The translations under genes and the position numbers were made by a program. From DYRB01 sp963845265 (GTDB taxonomy: Bacteria; Pseudomonadota; Gammaproteobacteria; Chromatiales; Chromatiaceae), in the NCBI GenBank assembly GCA_963845265.1, contig CAWJRN010000006.1, positions 186,001 through 250,000 on the forward strand: a stretch of 64,000 bases of DNA, in the 5' to 3' direction. Shown in pieces: positions 1-6,901 of the stretch. Positions within the stretch are counted from its first letter, which is position 1; the number at the start of each line of letters is the position of its first letter. Below the pieces are notes generated by a model. The model worked only from the letters and a program-made list of their open reading frames with translations, did not search any database and had not been told where the DNA came from.

Positions 1-200
1 TCCAGGGCAGCACCACGCCCCTATCCGTTGACTACAAGCTCTATACGCAAGGCGGCGCCTGGAAGGTCTACGACGTGATCATCGACAACGTCAGCCTGGT
101 GACCAACTACCGCAGCAGCTTCGCCTCGGAGATCCGCAAGGGTGGTATCGACGGGCTGGTGCAGCGCCTCGGCGAGATGAACACCAAGGGTGCCGGGTGA
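1..200 (+). CDS. mlaC: MlaC, phospholipid-binding protein of the Mla system (3' end only)
   Basis: The first complete codon is at base 3 and the stop is at 198-200, giving about 65 C-terminal residues. The segment has the MlaC-type run VDYKLYTQGGAWKVYDVII, then IDNVSLVTNYRSSF and a polar tail. MlaC is the periplasmic carrier that shuttles phospholipid between the outer-membrane MlaA complex and the inner-membrane MlaFEDB ABC transporter. The next gene starts inside this stop codon (GTGA overlap) and encodes the STAS partner MlaB, which supports the call. The 5' part lies outside the window. Confidence 0.9.
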   Translation, partial: QGSTTPLSVDYKLYTQGGAWKVYDVIIDNVSLVTNYRSSFASEIRKGGIDGLVQRLGEMNTKGAG

Positions 201-520
201 ACCGGACCACCTTGACGAGGACCGCCCCTGGGGCCTTCAGCATCACCGGCGACCTCGACTTCGCCAGCGTCGGTGACCTGTTGGCTCAGGGCGAGCAGGC
301 ATTTGCCGAGCACCAGTTGATTCGCATCGACCTGCAGGGTGTCGGCCAGGCCAATAGCGCCGGATTGGCCTTATTACTGGAATGGTTGGATCGGGCCCGG
401 CGCCGCCGGCAACGCCTAGAGTTGGTCCATCTCCCGGAATCCCTCGCACGCATCGCTGCGATCACCAACCTGACCGGTCTGCTATCCCTGGGCGCTGACA
501 CCGCACCACCCCGATCCTAA
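197..520 (+). CDS. mlaB: MlaB-like STAS-domain protein
   Basis: A 107-residue STAS-domain protein starting at a GTG that overlaps the mlaC stop by four bases, so translation is probably coupled. The core shows the STAS pattern: strand GAFSITGDLDF, then IRIDLQGVGQANSAGLALLLEW, where the DLxxVxxxNSAGLALL segment is the usual STAS loop and helix. MlaB is the cytosolic STAS subunit that stabilises the MlaFE ABC transporter of retrograde phospholipid transport. In many gammaproteobacteria a bolA-type gene (ibaG) follows before murA; only about 85 bases separate this stop from murA, so no such gene is present here. Confidence 0.85.
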   Translation: MNRTTLTRTAPGAFSITGDLDFASVGDLLAQGEQAFAEHQLIRIDLQGVGQANSAGLALLLEWLDRARRRRQRLELVHLPESLARIAAITNLTGLLSLGADTAPPRS

Positions 521-605
521 CGTTTCCACTATGGACGCCGGCGGTGCCGTGGCCCTTGGTCCCCTACCCCCAGCATCCACCAAACTGCCCAGTACGACGC
601 CCCTT

Positions 606-1880
606 ATGGATAAGCTCCTCATTACCGGCGGCCGCCCCCTGACAGGGGAAGTACGCATCTCCGGTGCAAAAAATGCCGCCCTGCCCATCATGGCCGCCAC
701 CCTGCTCTCGCCGGAGCCGGTGATACTGGCCAATGTCCCGCGGCTGCACGATGTCGCTACGACCCATGCGCTACTCGAACGTATGGGGGTCAAAATCACC
801 CATCTGGACGGTCGTATCCATGTGGATGCCGGTCAGGTCACCAGCCACTCAGCCCCCTACGACCTAGTCAAGACCATGCGCGCCTCGATCTTGGTCCTGG
901 GGCCCCTGGTCGCGCGCTTCGGCGAGGCCGATGTCTCCCTGCCCGGCGGCTGCGCCATTGGTGCCCGGCCGGTCAACCTGCACATCGAGGGCCTGCGTGC
1001 CATGGGGGCCGACATCGGCGTCGAGAATGGCTACATTCGCGCCCGATCTGGCCGTCTCCAGGGGACGCGACTGATCATGGAGATGGTCTCGGTTACCGGC
1101 ACCGAGAACCTGATGATGGCCGCCACCCTGGCCGAGGGCGAGACCCTGATCGAGAACGCCGCCCGTGAACCCGAGGTCGTGGACCTGGCCAATTTCCTCA
1201 ATGCCATGGGGGCACGGGTCGAAGGCGCCGGTACCGACACCATTCGCGTGCTTGGGGTGGAACGCCTCGGCGGGGCGGAATACCGGGTCATGCCCGACCG
1301 CATCGAGACCGGCACCTACCTGGTCGCGGCCGCTATCACCGGCGGGCGGATCCGGGTGCTGGACACCTGCCCAGAAGTACTCGACTCCGTTCTCAAGAAG
1401 CTGCGCGAGGCCGGCGCCAGGATCGAGGTCGGGCCCGATTGGATCGACCTGGACATGGGCGGACGCCGGCCCAAGGCTGTGGACATCCACACAGCGCCCC
1501 ACCCAGCCTTCCCAACCGACATGCAGGCCCAGTTCTGCGCCCTCAACGCCGTCGCAGAGGGCGTTGGCGTGGTCACTGAGACCATCTTCGAGAACCGTTT
1601 CATGCATGTGCAGGAGCTACAGCGCATGGGGGCGGACATCCGGGTGGAGGGCAACATCGCCGTCTGTCACGGCGTGGAGCGCCTCACCTCCGCGCCCGTC
1701 ATGGCCACCGACCTGCGCGCCTCCGCCGGCCTAGTCCTGGCCAGCCTGGTGGCCGATGGCGAGACCCTGGTGGACCGCATCTACCACATCGACCGGGGAT
1801 ACGAGCACATCGAAGACAAGCTCACCGGCCTGGGCGCCCAAATCCGCCGGGTCCGGGGTCAAAACCCGGGTCAGGAGTAG
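606..1880 (+). CDS. murA: UDP-N-acetylglucosamine 1-carboxyvinyltransferase MurA
   Basis: A 424-residue protein (E. coli MurA has 419) starting at ATG 606 with MDKLLITGGRPLTGEV; the frame is open upstream, but this start matches the family. It transfers enolpyruvate from PEP to UDP-GlcNAc, the first committed cytosolic step of peptidoglycan synthesis. Visible signatures are RISGAKNAALPIMAA near the N terminus and the catalytic-loop cysteine in SLPGGCAIGARPVNLH, the residue alkylated by fosfomycin in enzymes that have it. It follows mlaB by 85 bases and precedes hisG by four, consistent with one transcript. Confidence 0.97.
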   Translation: MDKLLITGGRPLTGEVRISGAKNAALPIMAATLLSPEPVILANVPRLHDVATTHALLERMGVKITHLDGRIHVDAGQVTSHSAPYDLVKTMRASILVLGPLVARFGEADVSLPGGCAIGARPVNLHIEGLRAMGADIGVENGYIRARSGRLQGTRLIMEMVSVTGTENLMMAATLAEGETLIENAAREPEVVDLANFLNAMGARVEGAGTDTIRVLGVERLGGAEYRVMPDRIETGTYLVAAAITGGRIRVLDTCPEVLDSVLKKLREAGARIEVGPDWIDLDMGGRRPKAVDIHTAPHPAFPTDMQAQFCALNAVAEGVGVVTETIFENRFMHVQELQRMGADIRVEGNIAVCHGVERLTSAPVMATDLRASAGLVLASLVADGETLVDRIYHIDRGYEHIEDKLTGLGAQIRRVRGQNPGQE

Positions 1881-1884
1881 TCCG

Positions 1885-2532
1885 ATGGATCTGGGAGCCC
1901 CTCTGACTATCGCGCTGTCCAAAGGCCGTATCTTTGAGCAGACGCTACCCCTGCTCGCCCAGGCCGGCATCGTCCCGGAGGACGACCCGGAGACCAGCCG
2001 TAAGCTCATCCTCGCCACCAGCAATCCCCAGGTACGCTTGGTCATCATCCGTGCCAGCGACGTACCCACCTATGTGCAGTACGGCGCCGCGGACCTCGGC
2101 GTCGCCGGTAAGGATGTCCTCCTCGAACACGGTGGCGATGGGCTCTACGAGCCGCTGGATCTGGGTATCGCCCGTTGCCGCATGATGGTCGCCGGCCCCG
2201 CCGAAGACCGCCCCGTACGTGGGCGCCTGCGCATCGCCACCAAGTATGTGCGCTGCGCCGAACGCTACTATGCCGCCCAGGGCCAGCAGGTTGAGCTCAT
2301 CAAGCTCTACGGGTCCATGGAGCTGGCCCCCTTGGTCGGGCTCGCCGACCGCATCGTGGACCTAGTCGAGAGTGGCGGTACCCTCAAGGCCAACGGCCTG
2401 GTCCCCTTGGAACATATCGCCGACATCTCCTCGCGACTGGTCGTAAACAAGGCCGCCTGGAAGATGAAGCACGGCGCCGTCACCGCCCTGCTCGGCGTCC
2501 TGCGCGAGGCCGTGGCACGGCAGGCGGTTTAG
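1885..2532 (+). CDS. hisG: ATP phosphoribosyltransferase, short form HisG
   Basis: A 215-residue protein starting at ATG 1885, four bases after the murA stop, with a Shine-Dalgarno-like AGGAG inside the end of murA. It condenses ATP and PRPP in the first step of histidine synthesis. Recognisable parts are LTIALSKGRIFEQTLPLL at the N terminus, ADLGVAGKDVLLE, and the PRPP-loop region DLVESGGTLKANGL. The length marks the short HisG(S) class, which lacks the C-terminal regulatory domain and in known cases needs the HisZ subunit. No hisZ is in the window, so it must be elsewhere if the rule holds. hisD follows after 193 bases. Confidence 0.95.
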   Translation: MDLGAPLTIALSKGRIFEQTLPLLAQAGIVPEDDPETSRKLILATSNPQVRLVIIRASDVPTYVQYGAADLGVAGKDVLLEHGGDGLYEPLDLGIARCRMMVAGPAEDRPVRGRLRIATKYVRCAERYYAAQGQQVELIKLYGSMELAPLVGLADRIVDLVESGGTLKANGLVPLEHIADISSRLVVNKAAWKMKHGAVTALLGVLREAVARQAV

Positions 2533-2587
2533 TCCGCGACGACTTCACCGCACCAGCCCCAAAGCACCTGTAAGGAAATAGGACAGC

Positions 2588-2668
2588 ATTAACAGGATTT
2601 TTATTTTATTTTAGGCTTTTACGATGACTTGTTAATCCGCAACACAAGTCCTGAAAAATCCTGTTAAT
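2588..2668. repeat. Long-spacer inverted repeat between hisG and hisD
   Basis: The 15-mer ATTAACAGGATTTTT at 2588-2602 recurs as its exact reverse complement at 2654-2668. The 51-base spacer is AT-rich in its first part (ATTTTATTTTAGG), unlike the surrounding GC-rich DNA. It occupies the middle of the 193-base gap between hisG and hisD. It may form a cruciform or RNA stem that affects hisD expression, or be a small mobile palindrome; I saw no second copy in the window. Confidence 0.7.
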
Positions 2669-2725
2669 CCTATCCCATCGCTTTCGCCGCCCCCACGGAG
2701 CGCGCCCCTCACTCAGGTAAACACC

Positions 2726-4036
2726 ATGGCCGAGATCGCCCGCCTCTCCACCGCAGACCCCGACTTCAACGCCCGCCTAAACGCCCTGCTCGCCTGGGAG
2801 TCGGTCTCAGACGACCAGGTTCAGCAGACGGTCGATGAGGTCATCAAGGCAGTGCGTAGCCGCGGTGACGCGGCCCTGCTCGACTACACGGCGCGCTTCG
2901 ACGGCTGGACCCCCGCCTGCGCCTCGGACATCGAGATCCCACAGTCGGACCTCGCCGCCGCCCTAACCACCATCCCAGGGGCCCAGCGCGAGGCCCTGGA
3001 ACTCGCCGCCGCCCGCATCCGCGCCTATGCCGAGCACCAACGCCTGTCCGGCTTCAGCTACCGGGAGCCGGATGGAACCCTGCTCGGTCAGCAGGTCACG
3101 CCTCTGGACAGGGTTGGACTCTATGTGCCTGGCGGCAAGGCCGCCTACCCCTCCTCGGTCCTCATGAATGCCATCCCCGCCAAGGTTGCCGGGGTCGCTG
3201 AGCTGATCATGGTCGTCCCCACACCCAAGGGCGAGCGCAACGACCTGGTCCTGGCCGCCGCCGCGGTCGCCGGGGTGGACCGGGTCTTCGCGATCGGCGG
3301 TGCCCAGGCCGTCGCCGCCCTCGCCTACGGCACCGAGTCGGTCCCCGGGGTGGACAAGGTCGTCGGCCCAGGCAACATCTATGTCGCCACTGCCAAACGC
3401 GCCGTCTTCGGCCAAGTCGGCATCGACATGGTGGCCGGCCCCTCGGAGATCCTGATCCTCTGTGACGGGGGGACGGACCCGGATTGGATTGCCATGGACC
3501 TCTTCTCCCAGGCCGAGCATGACGAGGACGCCCAATCCATCCTGGTCGCCTGGGACGCGGCCTACCTGGACCAGGTTGCAGCAGCAGTCGACCGCCTGCT
3601 GCCGACCATGGAGCGCGTCGAGATCATCGCCGCGGCCCTGCGCGGGCGCGGGGCCCTGGTCCTGGCCAAGGACCTGGACGAGGCCGTGGGGCTCGCCAAT
3701 CACATCGCCCCCGAGCACCTGGAGCTGTCCCTGGCCGACCCAGAGCCCGTGGCAACGCGCATTCATCATGCCGGTGCCATCTTCATGGGCCGCCACACCG
3801 CCGAGGCCCTGGGTGACTACTGCGCCGGGCCCAACCACGTGTTGCCCACCTCGCGCACCGCCCGCTTCTCCTCACCCCTGGGGGTCTATGACTTCCAAAA
3901 GCGCTCCAGCCTCATCATGGCCTCGCCCCAGGGTGCCGCAGACCTTGCCCGCACTGCCTCGGTACTCGCCCGCGGCGAGGGGCTGACGGCCCATGCGCAG
4001 TCGGCGGAGTATCGGGCGGAGTCGTCCGGCGCTTAG
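2726..4036 (+). CDS. hisD: Histidinol dehydrogenase
   Basis: A 436-residue protein of standard HisD length from ATG 2726. It oxidises L-histidinol to L-histidine in two NAD-dependent steps. Visible family features are GLYVPGGKAAYPSSVLMNA and KVVGPGNIYVATAKR in the NAD-binding part, the zinc-ligand segment DLFSQAEHDEDAQ, the catalytic Glu-His in IAPEHLEL, and the C-terminal ligand region DYCAGPNHVLPT. It lies downstream of hisG, separated by an inverted repeat, so the two may be transcribed together. It is convergent with the gene ending at 4085, with under 50 bases between. Confidence 0.97.
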   Translation: MAEIARLSTADPDFNARLNALLAWESVSDDQVQQTVDEVIKAVRSRGDAALLDYTARFDGWTPACASDIEIPQSDLAAALTTIPGAQREALELAAARIRAYAEHQRLSGFSYREPDGTLLGQQVTPLDRVGLYVPGGKAAYPSSVLMNAIPAKVAGVAELIMVVPTPKGERNDLVLAAAAVAGVDRVFAIGGAQAVAALAYGTESVPGVDKVVGPGNIYVATAKRAVFGQVGIDMVAGPSEILILCDGGTDPDWIAMDLFSQAEHDEDAQSILVAWDAAYLDQVAAAVDRLLPTMERVEIIAAALRGRGALVLAKDLDEAVGLANHIAPEHLELSLADPEPVATRIHHAGAIFMGRHTAEALGDYCAGPNHVLPTSRTARFSSPLGVYDFQKRSSLIMASPQGAADLARTASVLARGEGLTAHAQSAEYRAESSGA

Positions 4037-4084
4037 GCGTGGGTGGACCGATGACACCAAGCCAATGACTGCCCACGTCGCGAA

Positions 4085-5290
4085 CTAAGGGTAAAGCAGA
4101 TATCCCCGCCGCTCCTGCGCCCATGCACTCTCATCGCGGGTCAGACGGGCGTCCAGATCACCGATCTGAGCCTGGTGATCGTCCACCCAATCGCGCAGGA
4201 AGGTGCCACCGGCCAGGAGGTCGATCGCCAGACGGCCGCGCTCATATTCGTAGTGGAAGTCCCGCCATAGGGGGTAGTCCGGATGCTCCAGGCGCACTGC
4301 CTTGAGAATTAGGGCGGCGATCCGGTAGGGGCTGAAGTGCGCGTGATCATAGTAGCCGCCATCGGTGTGGACCTGCACCCCGGAACACAGCAGGCCGGCG
4401 TGCTTGTGGAAGGTCGGTTCGAACCAGCACGGGCGCAGCCTGCAACCGGTCAACCAATCCGGGGCCAGGTTCTGCATGCGCCGGAGGATCCGGTCGAAGG
4501 CCAAGTCGGGCGCACCCACCAACTCCAGCGCCCGGGTGGTTCCCCGCCCCTCGGACAGGGTCGTGCCCTCAAACAGCACGGTCCCGGGAAAACAACGGGC
4601 CATATTGAGGGTGGCAGCGTTGGGGCTCGGGTTGACCCAAGCCAGCTCCGACAGCGGCCAGCCGTAGCCCGGGGCGGCGTGCGGGTCGTAGCCACCCATC
4701 GGTACGACCTCCAGTTCCAGGTCGAGCCCACGCTGGGCGACGAACCAGACCGCCAGTTCCCCCAGGGTCAGGCCGTGGCGCATAGGCATCGGCCCGGCGC
4801 CGACGAAACTCTCCCAGCCTGGCTCCAGAATGCTGCCCTCCACCGGGCGACCTGCCGGGTTGGGGCGGTCCAGGACCCAGACCGGCTTGCCGGCCTTGGC
4901 ACAGGCGTCGAGCACATAGGCCAGGGTGGTGACGTAGGTGTAGATGCGGGTGCCGATGTCCTGTAGGTCCACCAGCAGCGTGTCGAAGCTGTCCAGCATG
5001 GCTGGGGTTGGGTAGCGCACCTCACCATAGAGGCTAAATACCGGGATGCCATGGCGTGGATCGGTCGCGTCCGAGGTCTCGACCATATTGTCCTGCTTGT
5101 CGCCGCGCATGCCGTGCTGGGGGCCCAGGGCGGCGCTCAGGGCAAGCTCGGGCCGCTCCATCAGTGCATCTAGACTGTGTTCGCAGGCGCCGGTCAGGGA
5201 GGCCGGGTGGCCGAGAAGTGCAAGCCGGCGCCCGGCGAGGCGACGGGCCAGTTGGGGATCTGCCAGGAGGCGGTCGATGCCGAGTTGCAT
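4085..5290 (-). CDS. DUF1343 protein, NamZ-type exo-beta-N-acetylmuramidase-like
   Basis: A 401-residue protein from ATG 5290 with MQLGIDRLLADP. The frame is open 60 bases further upstream, but the usual DUF1343 opening is a short lead into GIDRLL. Family features are LLGHPASLTG, a conserved GPQHGMRG, DTLLVDLQDIGTRIYTY in the first half, DRPNPAGRPVEG, and EGTTLSEGRGTTRALELVGAP in the second half. A Bacillus member, NamZ, is an exo-lytic N-acetylmuramidase, so a role in peptidoglycan turnover is likely by family. No signal peptide is visible at this start, so export would need another start or route. It is convergent with hisD. Confidence 0.8.
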   Translation of the reverse strand: MQLGIDRLLADPQLARRLAGRRLALLGHPASLTGACEHSLDALMERPELALSAALGPQHGMRGDKQDNMVETSDATDPRHGIPVFSLYGEVRYPTPAMLDSFDTLLVDLQDIGTRIYTYVTTLAYVLDACAKAGKPVWVLDRPNPAGRPVEGSILEPGWESFVGAGPMPMRHGLTLGELAVWFVAQRGLDLELEVVPMGGYDPHAAPGYGWPLSELAWVNPSPNAATLNMARCFPGTVLFEGTTLSEGRGTTRALELVGAPDLAFDRILRRMQNLAPDWLTGCRLRPCWFEPTFHKHAGLLCSGVQVHTDGGYYDHAHFSPYRIAALILKAVRLEHPDYPLWRDFHYEYERGRLAIDLLAGGTFLRDWVDDHQAQIGDLDARLTRDESAWAQERRGYLLYP

Positions 5291-5346
5291 GCGGGACACC
5301 AATACTATTAGGGGAACGATGGCATCGGTCGGCCTGATCCGACCGC

Positions 5347-5383
5347 ACAAAACGAAAGACCCGCCGCTGGTGGCGACGGGTCT
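5347..5383 (-). terminator. Rho-independent terminator of the cold-shock gene
   Basis: On the minus strand the stem AGACCCG...CGGGTCT (5357-5383), extended by an inner GCG/CGC pair, is followed by TTTCGTTTTGTG. It lies about 60 bases beyond the stop of the cold-shock gene ending at 5442 and upstream of the DUF1343 gene, so it should separate the two units. Confidence 0.8.
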
Positions 5384-5441
5384 CCTGTAGGACTTCGGGA
5401 ACCCTAACGGGCTCCTATGCAGCCCAATGCAGAGCGCGAAC

Positions 5442-5654
5442 TCAGAGCGGAGTCACATTCTCAGCCTGCGGACCCTTGACGCCCTGTGTGACCTCCATGG
5501 TGACCTGTTGCCCCTCAAGCAGGGTCTTACGACCCGAGCCGTTGATGGCACTGTGATGGACGAACACGTCCTTGCCGCCCTCGCGCTCAATGAAACCAAA
5601 ACCCTTCTCGTCATTGAACCATTTCACGGTACCGGAAACCAACTGACCAGACAT
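5442..5654 (-). CDS. Cold-shock-domain protein (CspA family)
   Basis: A 70-residue single OB-fold protein starting MSGQLVSGTVKWFNDEKGFG, with RNP1 KGFGFIE and RNP2 DVFVHHSAI, the single-stranded nucleic-acid binding surface of Csp proteins. CspA-type proteins act as RNA chaperones in the cytosol. The ATG at 5654 is preceded by GAGGG at short spacing; longer open frames upstream lack family similarity. It ends at a clear Rho-independent terminator. Which CspA-E paralogue it matches cannot be decided here. Cold-shock genes often carry a long structured 5' leader; the leader lies within 5655-5900 but its start cannot be fixed. Confidence 0.95.
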   Translation of the reverse strand: MSGQLVSGTVKWFNDEKGFGFIEREGGKDVFVHHSAINGSGRKTLLEGQQVTMEVTQGVKGPQAENVTPL

Positions 5655-6100
5655 AAAACCCTCATCGAACATATAGATGCCAACCAAAGTCGGCGTTACC
5701 AAAACCCGCTTCACCGCGAAATCGGTCGGAACTCGGGCCTGCGCCGGTGCGACAACGCACACCGACCCCAGCGCTCCTGAAGCATTCGGCGGATCGTCCG
5801 CCCCATCGCCGAGCCCACCGGCCAGTCAAGGCGGACGGATCTTACATAACCCCGAGCTCCGATTCAAACCGCGCGAAAGGGTCTGTGCTTGTCGTACCCT
5901 AGCCGCCACTGGATGGTACCGCATGTGGCCTCCCACGGAATACGACATTGTGGACTGCGGGGCGCAATTGGCCGGAGGTTGGCAGGATATCCCGCCGCAC
6001 TGCATCAAGGACACCCTCCACCTGCCCCAGGGTACGAACACCGTCCCCTTTGCGCCCAAGCCGCCCCCCGGTCACAATGTGACATCGCCCCGGAGGTCCC
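5655..6100. other. Gene-free divergent region with a 13-bp palindrome
   Basis: This 446-base region separates the leftward cold-shock gene from the rightward gene at 6101 and should hold both promoters. I see no convincing coding frame. The clearest element is the perfect palindrome GTCACAATGTGAC at 6071-6083, 17 bases upstream of the GTG start at 6101 and just before its GGAGG ribosome site. Its position suggests an operator, but I cannot assign a regulator. Confidence 0.45.
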
Positions 6101-6481
6101 GTGCCCGCAAGTGTCCTATATTCCATCGTCGAGTCGCCCGGACACCCGAACCTCTCGGCCCTTTATGCACGCCTGGGGATCCATGAGGAGCGCCTACCCT
6201 CCCAGCGCAAGGCGGTCCAGGCCCTCAAGCGTCTGCCGCCCGACTTCGTGGTGGCCGAGTTTTTCTACGGCTACGGCAACAATTACGCCGGGTCCAACGT
6301 GAGCAACCTGGACACCCTGCTGGCCAGCCTCCAAAGATACGCCCCCCAGGCCAAGGTCATCGTCCTGGTAGACAAGGCCCAGCGCCCCTATTTGGACCGA
6401 CTCGCGGAACGCTTTCCGCTCCACGCGGTCCTGCTCCAACCGGTGCGGGCGGCAGACATCGAACCCCTGCTGGCAGCCTGA
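6101..6481 (+). CDS. Small conserved-type protein of unknown function
   Basis: A 126-residue soluble protein starting at GTG 6101 with GGAGG at 6091-6095. I do not recognise the family. It has an alternating strand-helix look: VVAEFFYGYGNNYAG, then AKVIVLVDKAQRPYLDRLAERF and HAVLLQPVRAADIEPLLA, which resembles the second half of a receiver-like or Rossmann-like fold. The DILLQP-type ending recalls degenerate response-regulator receivers, but no phospho-acceptor Asp motif is visible. It is joined to the next gene and preceded by a palindrome at 6071-6083. Confidence 0.6.
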   Translation: MPASVLYSIVESPGHPNLSALYARLGIHEERLPSQRKAVQALKRLPPDFVVAEFFYGYGNNYAGSNVSNLDTLLASLQRYAPQAKVIVLVDKAQRPYLDRLAERFPLHAVLLQPVRAADIEPLLAA

Positions 6482-6522
6482 TGCCAGCCCCATCCCAAGC
6501 CATCATCAAGAGGAAGACACGC

Positions 6523-6732
6523 GTGAAAAAGGTCAAGACCGCCGGCGACTACACCATTTACCAAAAGAGTTCAGGGCGTTACGCCGTACAGAACGCGGAC
6601 CGCAAGTGGGTCAACGGCGACGACAAGGCGAAGATCCTGTCCGAGGCCGAGTTGATCAAGCTGTCCGGCCCCAACCCCAATCCCCCTGCCGTCGAGGAGG
6701 CCCCAGCAGAGGAGGCCCCGGCCGAGGGCTAA
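6523..6732 (+). CDS. Small basic protein of unknown function
   Basis: Sixty-nine residues from GTG 6523, chosen because AGAGGA lies eight bases upstream. An ATG at 6481 overlapping the previous stop would give 83 residues, but its extra N terminus is less protein-like. The sequence KKVKTAGDYTIYQKSSGRYAVQ then KWVNGDDKAKIL looks like a small beta-rich domain, followed by a low-complexity Pro/Glu/Ala tail (EEAPAEEAPAEG). I recall similar small proteins in other gammaproteobacteria but know no function. It probably shares a transcript with the gene at 6101. Confidence 0.6.
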   Translation: MKKVKTAGDYTIYQKSSGRYAVQNADRKWVNGDDKAKILSEAELIKLSGPNPNPPAVEEAPAEEAPAEG

Positions 6733-6753
6733 AGGCGCAAAGAGGCGATTAAT

Positions 6754-6861
6754 CCGCAAATGAACGCAAATGTTTCATTGGGTCGTCCAAGATCTACGCA
6801 GTGCATGGACGTTGAGCTGAGCGGCGCCCCCAAGTCGACGCCGATTTGCGTTCATTTGCGG
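6754..6861. repeat. Inverted pair of an 18-bp intergenic repeat
   Basis: CCGCAAATGAACGCAAAT at 6754-6771 recurs as its exact reverse complement at 6844-6861. A third identical 18-mer lies at 46851-46868. The pair sits between the gene ending at 6732 and the convergent DUF2339 gene ending at 6902, where a bidirectional terminator or mobile palindrome could lie. The unit looks built from the shorter word ATTTGCGTTC. Confidence 0.75.
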
Positions 6862-6901
6862 ACGACTTCGTTCTGGGCTGAACGGCCCTCGAAACACCGC
6901 A

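Noticed and set aside
2963..3838. A 291-residue frame opposite hisD
   Set aside because: Shadow of a conserved gene in GC-rich DNA; Gly/Val/Asp-rich composition without any family.
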